A DNA stretch of 64,000 nt from Helicobacter salomonis (GTDB lineage Bacteria > Campylobacterota > Campylobacteria > Campylobacterales > Helicobacteraceae): contig NZ_JAERIS010000003.1 in NCBI RefSeq assembly GCF_017979425.1, positions 1-64,000 on the forward strand, given 5' to 3'. The position numbers were made by a program, and so were the translations under genes. Positions within the stretch are counted from its first letter, which is position 1. Each line of letters begins with the position of its first letter. This document shows, in pieces, positions 45,448 to 54,300 of the stretch. The notes below the pieces were generated by a model. The model made no database searches and was not told where the DNA came from. It saw only the letters and a list, made by a program, of their open reading frames with translations.

Positions 45448-46194
45448 ATGACGCAAGAAGAGTTAGATGCCTTGATCAATGGGGGTGGTTTAGAGGCGAT
45501 AGAGCCCTTGGATCAAGAGATGGAGCGCGAAAAAGAGCGGGAGGCATCTCTATCCAAGGACGAGCAAAAGGAAAAGGACTGGAATGATGCCTATGAGCAT
45601 TACATGAAGGTAGACAAGAAAAAGGCCGAGAAATACGGCAAGGTGGATTCTGAGGAGTGGCCTCCTCCCCCCCCTACAGAAGAGCATAAAGTGGTACACC
45701 AGCTTGATGATGTTACACGCGATTCAGAGGTCAAGGCGACTCAGGTTTTTGACCAGTTGGACTACATTAGCGCGAGTTCAGAAAACATTATCAAAACCCT
45801 CAAAAAGATCAAGATTCCCTTGCAAAAACACCTAGAAATCTTTGAAACTTTGGCGCAAGCTTTCCCACTTATCAATACTTTTCAAACCTCACTAGAAGAA
45901 ACTCGAGAGATTTTAAAGGGGATCGATCGTATTCAGGAGAGTGCGGAGGGGTGTTCAGATAGCGCGATGCAGGCAATGGACATCATGCAATTCCAAGACA
46001 TCCACCGCCAGAAGATCGAGCGGGTGATCAATGTCATGCGCGCCCTCACACAGTATATGAATTCTCTCTTTGAGGGCAATATCGAAGATTCCAAACGGGT
46101 GAGCTCTGCCTCTTACATCATCGGTGATGATAGCGAGAGTGTAGCGAGTGAAAGCGATATCGAAGCCTTGATCGCAGCTTTTGGAAAGAGGTAA
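45448..46194 (+). CDS. cheZ: CheZ, CheY-phosphate phosphatase (remote type)
   Basis: A 248-residue, very acidic protein with a long four-helix region. DIMQFQDIHRQKIERVINVM (about 180-199) matches the CheZ helix that supplies the catalytic Gln for CheY-P. The N terminus MTQEELDALINGG resembles the CheY-binding start of FliM/FliN, and the C-terminal DIEALIAAFGK resembles the CheZ tail helix that grips CheY. A proline run (WPPPPPTEE, 71-79) is encoded with eight C residues in a row. The ATG follows TAAGGAGA. H. pylori has the same prfB-cheZ-U32 order as I recall. Confidence 0.9.
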   Translation: MTQEELDALINGGGLEAIEPLDQEMEREKEREASLSKDEQKEKDWNDAYEHYMKVDKKKAEKYGKVDSEEWPPPPPTEEHKVVHQLDDVTRDSEVKATQVFDQLDYISASSENIIKTLKKIKIPLQKHLEIFETLAQAFPLINTFQTSLEETREILKGIDRIQESAEGCSDSAMQAMDIMQFQDIHRQKIERVINVMRALTQYMNSLFEGNIEDSKRVSSASYIIGDDSESVASESDIEALIAAFGKR

Positions 46195-46202
46195 GCTCTT
46201 GT

Positions 46203-47468
46203 ATGTCTGTGGAATTATTAGCTCCTGCGGGTAATCTCCATAAACTCAAAATCGCCCTAGATTATGGCGCAGACGCGCTGTATGGAGGTTTAGGGCAGTT
46301 TTCTCTGCGTAATCGTGCCTCTAAGAATTTTGATTTAGAGAGTTTTAAGCAGGGGGTGGCGCTCGCCCACGCACGGGGTAAGAAGTTTTATGCCACGCTG
46401 AACGCTTTCCCCTTTAATTCTCAAATCAAGCTCTTAGAAGAGCATTTATACAAGCTCGCCGATTGTAAGGTAGATGCGCTCATTATTGCTACGATCGGTG
46501 TGCTTAAACTCGCCCAAAAACTTACCCCACACATTCCTATCCATCTCTCCACCCAAGCCAATGTGATGAATGTCCTAGACGCACAGGCTTTCTATGAAAT
46601 GGGGGTCAAACGCATTGTCGTAGCTAGAGAGATGAGTTTAAGTGATGTGGTGGAGATTAAAAAGGCATTACCCGATTTAGAGTTGGAAATCTTTGTGCAT
46701 GGGAGCATGTGCTTTGCCTTTTCGGGACGCTGCCTAATCTCAGCCTTGCAGCATGGACGCGTGCCTAATCGAGGGAGCTGTGCCAATGATTGCCGTTTTG
46801 ATTACGAATATTACATTAAAAACCCCGATACTGGCGTGATGATGCGCCTTGAAGAAGAGGAGGGTGTGGGGACGCATATCCTCAATGCCAAGGATTTAAA
46901 TCTAGCTAGCCATATCGCCCCTATTTTAGAGAGCAAGGCTATTAGCGCACTCAAAATTGAAGGGCGCACCAAATCCAGTTATTACGCTGCTATCACTACT
47001 AAGACCTATCGCACCGCCATCGAAGACTATTACAATAACCAACACCGCCCAGTACTTTATCAAGCCGAGTTAGCCACGCTCAAAAACCGCGGTTTCACGC
47101 AAGGTTACCTCATCCAACGCCCTCACCAACGCCTAGACACCCAAAACTTTAAGAGTGCGATCAGTGAGGGGGATTTTCAAGTCAATGGCGAGGTGCTTGC
47201 AGACGGGCAATATTTTTTGTGCAAATTTACTACAAAACCCCATGTTGATTATGAAATCGTGCTGCCTTACAAGGCAGACTTAACCCCCATGCTCAATGAC
47301 ATTGGAAAAATTTACACCTTTGAGGGAAAATACTATCTCTGTTTGTATAAAATTTTACTCCAAGATGGGCGAGAGCTAGAAGCCATTCACAGCGGCAACA
47401 CGCACCCGGTTAGACTCCCTACCAAGCTCCCTCCTCATAGTTTTTTGCGCACTAAAAGTGCCTCTTGA
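46203..47468 (+). CDS. Peptidase U32-family protein (TrhP/YhbU-like)
   Basis: A 421-residue U32 protein. N-terminal LLAPAGNLHKLKIALDYGADALYGG, then the core CFAFSGRCLISALQ...NRGSCANDCRFDY with four cysteines and the late KIEGRTKSSYYAA. In other bacteria the family hydroxylates tRNA uridine-34 (TrhP) or was called a collagenase (PrtC); the RNA role is better supported. ATG lies 8 bases after cheZ. Convergent with viaA, 9 bases apart. Confidence 0.92.
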   Translation: MSVELLAPAGNLHKLKIALDYGADALYGGLGQFSLRNRASKNFDLESFKQGVALAHARGKKFYATLNAFPFNSQIKLLEEHLYKLADCKVDALIIATIGVLKLAQKLTPHIPIHLSTQANVMNVLDAQAFYEMGVKRIVVAREMSLSDVVEIKKALPDLELEIFVHGSMCFAFSGRCLISALQHGRVPNRGSCANDCRFDYEYYIKNPDTGVMMRLEEEEGVGTHILNAKDLNLASHIAPILESKAISALKIEGRTKSSYYAAITTKTYRTAIEDYYNNQHRPVLYQAELATLKNRGFTQGYLIQRPHQRLDTQNFKSAISEGDFQVNGEVLADGQYFLCKFTTKPHVDYEIVLPYKADLTPMLNDIGKIYTFEGKYYLCLYKILLQDGRELEAIHSGNTHPVRLPTKLPPHSFLRTKSAS

Positions 47469-47477
47469 GCGCATAAC

Positions 47478-49040
47478 TCACGCTCCCAAATCATGACTGA
47501 GCTCACACAAAACCCTAATGTTTTGGCTGTGGCTGTCATACACCCAATGCTTGTCAAAGGCATGTTTTGCTCCCGAGTTGCCATTGACATCGAGCAAATA
47601 AAAGCGGTTTTTATCTTGGCGTTTGTGTTGCATTTGTTGGGCAAGGTTTGAATCAAGCTCGCCAAAATCTCCATCTGAGATCACTAGCAAATCTGCCTTT
47701 TTGTAATTCTCTGCTTGCATCGCCCTTAAGCCCTCTTTTAAGGCAAGCCCGACATCTGTCCCGCCCCCAAAACTCAGGCTCAAAAATTCATTCAATCTAG
47801 CAAGCCCTCCGCCCTTGCTTAAATCCATCGCACTCGTTTGGGAGCTAAAGTTAATTAAAAAGCAAGATCGTTTGCTCTTTTTGGCATGGGAGGCTAAAAA
47901 GAGTGTGAGGGCTTTAGCGATGAGCTCAGGCGTGCCACTCATCGACCCGCTAGTATCTACGCAAATAATGATAGGCCCTTTTTCCCCCTCTTTTTCCTGT
48001 TCCTTTTCTACTTCTACCTCCACTTCCTCTATCCCCTCCAAATGGTGGTCAATATAGCCTTGCTTTTCAAAGCAAAAGAGGCGTTTTTCTGTGAATTTCA
48101 GGTAAAACAACACCTCCAAATCGGGGTCATCCAGCAGGGCTAACTCTTGGGGGATCAAGTTTTCTAAATCATTACTCAAATGAATCCCACAAATCTCCTC
48201 TTTATAATCCCTAGTGGGGTGGCGTTCTGTGTAAGAATAGCTTTTAAGCTCCTTGATCATTTCCTTGATCATTTCTTGCTGCATTTCTTTCATCCGCCCC
48301 AGCAGATCGCAAATTTGCATTAAGGCTTTATTGTTTTTGATTTGGGCAAAGAGGGCAAGGATTTGAGCAAGATTTAAACGCGTGGGGTTAGCCCCCTGCA
48401 AAGAAAAGCCCCTACTCCCCTCTTGTTCTCTCTTGCCACCCTTGCCCCCCTGCTCTAGCTCTAGCCCCGTATCCAGTCCCTCCAAACTCTCTAACGCGCG
48501 TTTTTGTGCCTCTAAATCGCCTAAGCCCTCTAAATCTAAAGATTCTAGGGCTAGCCCCTTAGCGTCCATAAATAACCCACTTGTGCCAAAGAGTTCGGGG
48601 GCAAGTTTTGCTAGCTGTTTTGCCTGCCATAGGGCTTTAAACCACGCACGCATGCGCTCTAAAAAATCCTGCTCCATTTTGGCTTGTGTGGCTTGTTTCC
48701 ATGTGGTGATCTTGTGATCTAAAACCCCTTGCCACTTACCTAAAATAAAGCGATGCAAGGTGGCGTGATCTTCGAGGGTTTTAAGCCCCTTTTCTTGGGC
48801 GTGTATAAAACTTAAATCCTCTTGGGGGTTGTGGGTGTGAAACTGGGCGCGGGTATTTGCCACCAAATCTTTTTGTTCTGGGTGGGTGTGTTTGCGCTGG
48901 TAGTGGGCTAGGCTCTCCTCAAAAAAGGGGTGGTTTTTTAAAGCCTCTTTAATTTGGCTATCTTTTTCTTGGCAGGCTAGCTCAAATTGCGCGGCAATCT
49001 GGGGGTCGTCTAAGAGATCGTAGGTTTGGAGGTCGTTCAT
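47478..49040 (-). CDS. viaA: ViaA-like von Willebrand A protein, partner of RavA
   Basis: A 520-residue protein whose C-terminal third is a VWA domain with a complete MIDAS start (VDTSGSMSGTPEL near 358; later FGGGTDVGLAL and VISDGDFGE). ViaA stimulates the RavA ATPase; in E. coli the pair acts on respiratory complexes and affects aminoglycoside sensitivity. Acidic repeats (EVEVEVEKEQEKEGEKG) precede the VWA domain. ATGA overlap with ravA. Confidence 0.88.
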   Translation of the reverse strand: MNDLQTYDLLDDPQIAAQFELACQEKDSQIKEALKNHPFFEESLAHYQRKHTHPEQKDLVANTRAQFHTHNPQEDLSFIHAQEKGLKTLEDHATLHRFILGKWQGVLDHKITTWKQATQAKMEQDFLERMRAWFKALWQAKQLAKLAPELFGTSGLFMDAKGLALESLDLEGLGDLEAQKRALESLEGLDTGLELEQGGKGGKREQEGSRGFSLQGANPTRLNLAQILALFAQIKNNKALMQICDLLGRMKEMQQEMIKEMIKELKSYSYTERHPTRDYKEEICGIHLSNDLENLIPQELALLDDPDLEVLFYLKFTEKRLFCFEKQGYIDHHLEGIEEVEVEVEKEQEKEGEKGPIIICVDTSGSMSGTPELIAKALTLFLASHAKKSKRSCFLINFSSQTSAMDLSKGGGLARLNEFLSLSFGGGTDVGLALKEGLRAMQAENYKKADLLVISDGDFGELDSNLAQQMQHKRQDKNRFYLLDVNGNSGAKHAFDKHWVYDSHSQNIRVLCELSHDLGA

Positions 49041-50839
49041 TTGGTGTTTTTATAAGTTTGCTTTATTCTTTTAGCAAGCCCTAAAAGGTGGGGAACACAA
49101 TTACGGCTGTAATTAGATAGACACTCTGTATGACCATCCCCACATGGGTAATCAATGTCATCTAGCACTTCTTCTAATTGATTTAATTTTTGCTTGCCCC
49201 TGATATAGTTTTCTAAAGCCCTTGCAATATCTGTAATAGCCTTTTTAAATTCTTTAGTGTTGATGACTTTTTTATTATCCATACGCCCGTGTTTTTGAAT
49301 AATTTCTGTGATGCTCTGCGTAAGTGTTTGAAGTTGTTGTTCTTGTCTTTGTTTTTCAAGCACACCCGCTTGTGCGTCCCGCAAGAGTTCTTGTAATCTC
49401 AAGCGTAGGGTTTGAAAAGCCTCCAAAAGACCTGCCTCTTTAGGGTCTTTTTTGAGATCATCAATGGTGTTGTCAAAGTAGATGTGTAGATCATCATACA
49501 TGCGTTGTTGTTTTTCCTCCAAAGGCTCATTAAGAAACACCTGTTTTAAGTTTTCTAGCTGTTGTTGGGCGTGTTCTAGGCGGGTGTTTCTATACAGCTC
49601 CTCTAATTTCAATGATAAAACCTTAAACTCTTCTAATAGCCCCTGCGTGCCTGAAAAGGCAACTTTCTGATCGGTAGAGGATAAAAACACATTAGCCTTT
49701 TGGCTTGCCTCTTGTAACTCTTGCCTCAAAGTTTGGGCGTGGGCAGTGGTTTGTTGGTGCAAGTCTTGGTAGGCATTGGTAAAAGTTTCTAAAAAATCCG
49801 TTGTCATCTTTTCAAGGTGTAAAAAGTTTTCTTGCGCCTTTTCTAAGTCTTTAGCCCTTGTGTGGCTACTTTTCAAGCATTGGGCTAAGATCGCATTGAC
49901 TAAGGGGATTTGCTCTAGGCTATCCCACAGACAATGCCTAAGCAAGGCGAGATCGGGGGTGGTAACTTGGGGCTGGTCGCTAAGGAGGGCGGCGACTTGT
50001 AAGAGTTGGGCGCATTGTTTAAAACGCCGATCGGAGGGGGTGGCAATCAAGTTAGAATCGGACTCTGTAGTTTCTTGCTCCTCTTGTGTGGGCGCGCTCT
50101 CGCCTAAGAATTTTGCCACTAAAGCGGGGTTGTGTTTGAGTTGTTCTAAGGTCGCCTTAATGGTGTGCAAACTCTCTAGGGCTTCTGGGCTAAAGGGGAT
50201 TTGGGCGGCTTGCTGGTGGATACTCTCTAGCTCCTCTAGGCTAAAGGCGTGTTGGCTAGAACTCTTGCCCTCTTGGCTGGTAATCAGTTTGAGAAAATTC
50301 TCTTTAGATCTTAGGGGTTCTACAAAGTAGCGCAAAAGCATGCGATCGTAAAGGGCTTCTAGCCCTTGATTGGTGGGAGGGAACTCATTGCTCGCGCACA
50401 CAATGCCCTTTAGGGGGACTTTAATGTCCGTGTCTCCCTCTTTAAAAAGCCTTTCGTTGATGATGGTTAGTAGAGTGTTTAAGATCGCTGGCGAGCTTTT
50501 CCAAATCTCATCCAAAAAGGCAAAGCTGGCGGTGGGTAAGTAGCCTTTAGTGTTTCTGACTAGGCGGTTTTGTTTGAGTTGCCCGATGTCAATAGGACCA
50601 AAAATATCTTCAGGGGTGGAAAAGCGGTGCATCAGCGCGCTAAAGAAATCTTTAGGCTCACCAAAGGCAAGGCTGACTTTTCTAGCGATCATGGATTTTG
50701 CCGTGCCGGGGGGTCCGTATAAAAAAATGGCTTTACCGGCGAACATGGCGAGCAACACCAAGCGCACGCACTCCTCACGCTCGTATAAATCTTTTTCTAG
50801 CTCGGCGATGAGGTTTTTAACTCTGCTTTTGTAAGACAT
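49037..50839 (-). CDS. ravA: MoxR-family AAA+ ATPase RavA-like
   Basis: A 600-residue AAA+ protein, about 100 longer than E. coli RavA. Walker A GPPGTAKS (residues 42-49), Walker B FAFLDE (Asp110, Glu111), sensor CASNEFP, and the RavA-type HRFSTPEDIFGPI. The C-terminal half (about 330-560) is mostly coiled coil, rich in Gln, Leu and Glu, where E. coli RavA has its LARA domain. Ribosome site AGGAGGT is nearly perfect. Confidence 0.9.
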   Translation of the reverse strand: MSYKSRVKNLIAELEKDLYEREECVRLVLLAMFAGKAIFLYGPPGTAKSMIARKVSLAFGEPKDFFSALMHRFSTPEDIFGPIDIGQLKQNRLVRNTKGYLPTASFAFLDEIWKSSPAILNTLLTIINERLFKEGDTDIKVPLKGIVCASNEFPPTNQGLEALYDRMLLRYFVEPLRSKENFLKLITSQEGKSSSQHAFSLEELESIHQQAAQIPFSPEALESLHTIKATLEQLKHNPALVAKFLGESAPTQEEQETTESDSNLIATPSDRRFKQCAQLLQVAALLSDQPQVTTPDLALLRHCLWDSLEQIPLVNAILAQCLKSSHTRAKDLEKAQENFLHLEKMTTDFLETFTNAYQDLHQQTTAHAQTLRQELQEASQKANVFLSSTDQKVAFSGTQGLLEEFKVLSLKLEELYRNTRLEHAQQQLENLKQVFLNEPLEEKQQRMYDDLHIYFDNTIDDLKKDPKEAGLLEAFQTLRLRLQELLRDAQAGVLEKQRQEQQLQTLTQSITEIIQKHGRMDNKKVINTKEFKKAITDIARALENYIRGKQKLNQLEEVLDDIDYPCGDGHTECLSNYSRNCVPHLLGLAKRIKQTYKNTK

Positions 50840-50860
50840 GGGACCTCCTAAAAAAGGGCT

Positions 50861-50866
50861 ATTATA
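50861..50866 (-). promoter_or_regulatory. -10 (TATAAT) for ravA-viaA
   Basis: A perfect TATAAT on the minus strand 22 bases before the ravA ATG, giving a leader of about 15 bases that is mostly the ribosome site. Confidence 0.6.
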
Positions 50867-50894
50867 GCGCAGATTTTAAGTGCTCATGCTGTGT

Positions 50895-51575
50895 TCACTG
50901 CTTGCAGTCTTTAAGGGAGGGGTAATTCACGATGGCTTCAAAAATGCGTTCAATCTGGGAGAGATCGAGCTCTAAGGGGCATTGGTAGTAATGTGCGATG
51001 CTGACAAAGTGTTCTGGGTGGTATACGCTCACCACGCCATCGCAGATATGATTTAAACTCTCTTCTATAGCTTTGGGAATAATGGGAGTGAGCACAATAA
51101 TGCTTCTAGCGCGTTTGTCCATACAAGTTTGGATGGCTAAACCTGCCGTGATCCCCGTTTCGATGCCTTGATCCACGATGAAGACATTTTTATGAGCCAG
51201 GGATTTGAGCATGTTGCCCTTGCGGAATTTGTAAATTTTAGAGAGAATTTCTTCCTCGTAAATTCTCTTAGCTTCGCCATAGACATAATCTAAGCTGATC
51301 TCAAAAGCCTGGATAAGGTTTTCGTGCATGATAATTCCCATGGTCTCGCTGACTAAGGCGATTTCGCATTCGCGATTTAGTGGGGCGTAAATAGAACCGC
51401 TAAAGAGAAAATCTAAATCCACGCGCAATTTCATGGCGAGTGCATGGGCAAATTGCAGACCCTTAAGGCTGGTGGCAAGCATGATCGCATCGCTGGTATC
51501 TAAATGGCGCACAAGCACTTCATTGATGAGCTTGTGTAGAGCGTCTTGGTAGTCTTTAAAGAGGGTTTGAGTCAT
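50895..51575 (-). CDS. Phosphoribosyltransferase-like protein (HP1214-type)
   Basis: A 226-residue protein with a PRTase-type fold: hydrophobic strand then VFIVDQGIETGITAGLAI near 130, equivalent to the PRPP loop D-x-G-x-x-T-G. Substrate not clear; the catalytic acidic pair usual before the loop is D-Q here. It overlaps the lptD stop by four bases (ATGA) and is the last gene of purD-RDD-lptD. Confidence 0.72.
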   Translation of the reverse strand: MTQTLFKDYQDALHKLINEVLVRHLDTSDAIMLATSLKGLQFAHALAMKLRVDLDFLFSGSIYAPLNRECEIALVSETMGIIMHENLIQAFEISLDYVYGEAKRIYEEEILSKIYKFRKGNMLKSLAHKNVFIVDQGIETGITAGLAIQTCMDKRARSIIVLTPIIPKAIEESLNHICDGVVSVYHPEHFVSIAHYYQCPLELDLSQIERIFEAIVNYPSLKDCKQ

Positions 51576-53836
51576 TGTTTTAGGCGGCGGTAGGTTAGGT
51601 TGGTTTTGGTGATGGGAGAGAAGTCTAATTCTAATTTGATATAACTATTTTCATAGATTTTAAGCGGATCATTGGGGTTGTCTGTGAGCACAGGGCGGCG
51701 GCGGTTGACAAATTTGAGGCCAATACCAAAACAGCGGATTTTCTTGAAGATGCCTACATCCCAGTTTAGGATCACATTCTTGCTAATGTCATAACCAATA
51801 GAGCCAGTTAGCGAAAACCATCTAAAATCATTACTGAAACCAGCTTTGAGGTAGTTAGAGTTGTTTTCTACAATTTTATTGATCCCATTGTCGTTAAAAT
51901 TGGATTTAAGATAGTAGGAAATGTTAGCCACAAGAAATTTGTAATTGTAATTGGCGTTGATAGACACCTCATCTAAGCTATTGTAATACCATGAGTAGAA
52001 AAGTGTGCCATAAATATTCAAACCCTTGAGGGGTGAAAAGCCCAGCTTGGTTTCCATGGGCATGCGCAACAAAGAAATTTTATCATCAAAATCCATCGAC
52101 TGGGCGATGCGCCAATAGAAAAGTTCCTGTCCATTGATACCATAGAGGTATTGGGTGAGGTTTAAACTGAGTTGCCGACTGGAGGGATTGCGCTCAATAA
52201 TTGCCGAAGGGTTCCACACCGAATCGTAAATTTGACCGCGGTAATCGTAGTCGCTCAGTGTATTGGAAGTGAAGTCATTGCGTGCCTGCGCACTGAGCAC
52301 ATACATTTGATCGTTGAACAAGCCATTAGCAAAGTTGTAGTAAGTGCCTTGTAACACCGCTTCTAGTTGGACGGTGTGGAGCAGTTTATTGTATTCGCGT
52401 GCCAGGTCTGTGTTAAGATAGAGGGTGTAAGCGCTGGAGAAATAATTCCCATACACCCTAGAGACTCCCGGAATATTAGGAACATAGCTATTTTTGGTGT
52501 TGCCTATGACGACATTGCTCAAGTTAATATTATTCCACAAGCCCACAGAAAGGTATTTTTTAAAAAGCGAGAATTGCATGCCCAAAGGAATTTGAATGGT
52601 GTTTTGCACATAACCATAACCCACTTCACGCACGATGTCGTGGAATTGGTAGTCTAAAGAGTAGAGAAGGTGTTTCCACCCCAGAGGTGCTAGGTACTTG
52701 TGGTATTGCAAACTGGGGAGGGATTGAAAGGTGCGATCGTTATTAATTTTATTGAGGTTGAGGAAGTATTTGAGATTTAAACCATAGTAATGATTATTGG
52801 TTTGGATATAGTAATTGCCTCGCGACATGTGGGTGGCATCGGTAATGCGTTGGTTGACCTTTTCAAAGCGTACATAATCTAGGTCGTTCATGTAGAGGAA
52901 ATCTAGGTAATAGGCGTTGTCTAGCTTGGATTTGAGTCCAAAGTATTTTTGGAATGCCTGACGGCTAGCACTCAGTGTCTCAAACCCAAAGACATTTTGG
53001 TTGCGCAGATGATAAAGCTCTGTATAGTGATTGTAGTTGCGGAAATAACGCATGTTGAAGATGAATTTATCTTGGTGGGAATTGATCATTCTAAAATCAA
53101 AATTGAGTCCCAAGCCCCTTTTGGAGCGGATTTGAGGCGTTAGAGTCATGTCCCATGAATCCCTAGGTGCAATGTAGAGAGGTTGCAGGTAAATGAAACC
53201 CGCCAGATTGGAAGTGCCAAATTCAGGGTATAGAAGTCCGCTGGAGCGTTTGGTACTCGTTGAGGTGAACACATAGGGCAAGTAGAGAATGGGAATATTG
53301 CCCAAGTAAATTTTAGGATTCCAAAGCGAAAGATGGGACTTATCTGCGTTGAAGCGCCCTGAAGTCGCGTTAACATGCCAAATGGGGTTGTCAATACTGC
53401 AGCCAGAAGCGGTGAGATTTTTGATGTAGTATTGGTTTTGCTTGGCATGGGCGATGTCTGCGCTGATCCACATTCCGCTAACGCTATCTTGCACATAAAA
53501 GGGAAAGATGAGCTCGTACTTCTCATTGAGTTTTACCTTAATATGCTCCGCGCGCACCAAGAGGCCCTCTCCGCGATAGATCTTGACATGCCCCTCTAAA
53601 ATGGCTTCCTTTTTCTGGGTATCGTAAATCGCCTTATCGGCTAAGATATACACATCGTAATTGAGCAAGATCGCATGCCCGCTAGCCGTTACAATGTGGT
53701 TTTGAGCGTCTACGCGATCAGCTAAAAGCTCAAAAATCTTGTGATTTTTTTTGTCAAATTTCTGCACGGCGATTTGCTGCTTGGCTTGCGCCACTATGGC
53801 AAATAGCCATCCTAATAGGAATAACCACCAGCGCAT
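51572..53836 (-). CDS. lptD: LPS-assembly outer-membrane protein LptD
   Basis: A 754-residue beta-barrel that inserts LPS into the outer membrane. Signal peptide (RWWLFLLGWLFAIVAQA), an N-terminal LptA-like jellyroll (about 45-130: ADRVDAQNHIVTASGHAILLNYDVYILADKAIYD), and a C-terminal barrel rich in aromatic residues. Works with LptE (not in this window) and LptA. Start ATG 53836 touches the RDD stop. Confidence 0.93.
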   Translation of the reverse strand: MRWWLFLLGWLFAIVAQAKQQIAVQKFDKKNHKIFELLADRVDAQNHIVTASGHAILLNYDVYILADKAIYDTQKKEAILEGHVKIYRGEGLLVRAEHIKVKLNEKYELIFPFYVQDSVSGMWISADIAHAKQNQYYIKNLTASGCSIDNPIWHVNATSGRFNADKSHLSLWNPKIYLGNIPILYLPYVFTSTSTKRSSGLLYPEFGTSNLAGFIYLQPLYIAPRDSWDMTLTPQIRSKRGLGLNFDFRMINSHQDKFIFNMRYFRNYNHYTELYHLRNQNVFGFETLSASRQAFQKYFGLKSKLDNAYYLDFLYMNDLDYVRFEKVNQRITDATHMSRGNYYIQTNNHYYGLNLKYFLNLNKINNDRTFQSLPSLQYHKYLAPLGWKHLLYSLDYQFHDIVREVGYGYVQNTIQIPLGMQFSLFKKYLSVGLWNNINLSNVVIGNTKNSYVPNIPGVSRVYGNYFSSAYTLYLNTDLAREYNKLLHTVQLEAVLQGTYYNFANGLFNDQMYVLSAQARNDFTSNTLSDYDYRGQIYDSVWNPSAIIERNPSSRQLSLNLTQYLYGINGQELFYWRIAQSMDFDDKISLLRMPMETKLGFSPLKGLNIYGTLFYSWYYNSLDEVSINANYNYKFLVANISYYLKSNFNDNGINKIVENNSNYLKAGFSNDFRWFSLTGSIGYDISKNVILNWDVGIFKKIRCFGIGLKFVNRRRPVLTDNPNDPLKIYENSYIKLELDFSPITKTNLTYRRLKQ

Positions 53837-54286
53837 TCATTTAGTCATGATAACCAAAGTCTTGGCATAGCGATCGTGAAAAACACGCTGAAATTTGTCC
53901 TTAGAAAGATAGATGAAGGGGCATAAGAGAGCCATTTCCTTGAAGGCGCAGCGCTTTAATCGTTCTATCCAAGTAGGATTGTCTAAACTCTTCAAACTCA
54001 CCACGCGCAAATGGAAGACAATTTTTCCAATGCTCACCCCAAAGCCCCCCATGCACAGCCCTTCATAGAAAATGTGTAAGAATACATAGAGTAAGACATA
54101 GCGCAGCACGGCGTGGGTTTTGAGAATGAAGCCCACATGCAAGACATCGAGCCAACGCGTGTTAAAATCCCATGCTAGTAGGCTCACCAGAAGCATATCC
54201 ACACCATAAGCCCCCACCCGACACCACCAAGGAGGCAAAACCAAGCGCTCCTTATAAAGAATTTCCTCTAGCTTATAAGGCTCCAA
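53837..54286 (-). CDS. RDD-family membrane protein
   Basis: A 149-residue inner-membrane protein; the RDD features are CRVGAYGVDMLLVS near 22-35 and GVSIGKIVFHLRVVSL near 84-99. The family may include ion exchangers; no substrate can be read. The frame begins at TTG 54286; TTG codons at residue 15 or 17, just after AAGGAG, are an alternative start. It lies between purD and lptD as in H. pylori. Confidence 0.78.
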   Translation of the reverse strand: MEPYKLEEILYKERLVLPPWWCRVGAYGVDMLLVSLLAWDFNTRWLDVLHVGFILKTHAVLRYVLLYVFLHIFYEGLCMGGFGVSIGKIVFHLRVVSLKSLDNPTWIERLKRCAFKEMALLCPFIYLSKDKFQRVFHDRYAKTLVIMTK

Positions 54287-54300
54287 AACTATTATCCGTG

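Noticed and set aside
47450-47475. GCACT-AAA-AGTGC hairpin at the U32/viaA convergence, a possible terminator
   Set aside because: The T run lies on the wrong side of the stem for both strands.
49776-50330. 184-codon plus-strand frame opposite ravA
   Set aside because: Ser/Cys/Leu-rich shadow of the coiled-coil coding region of ravA.
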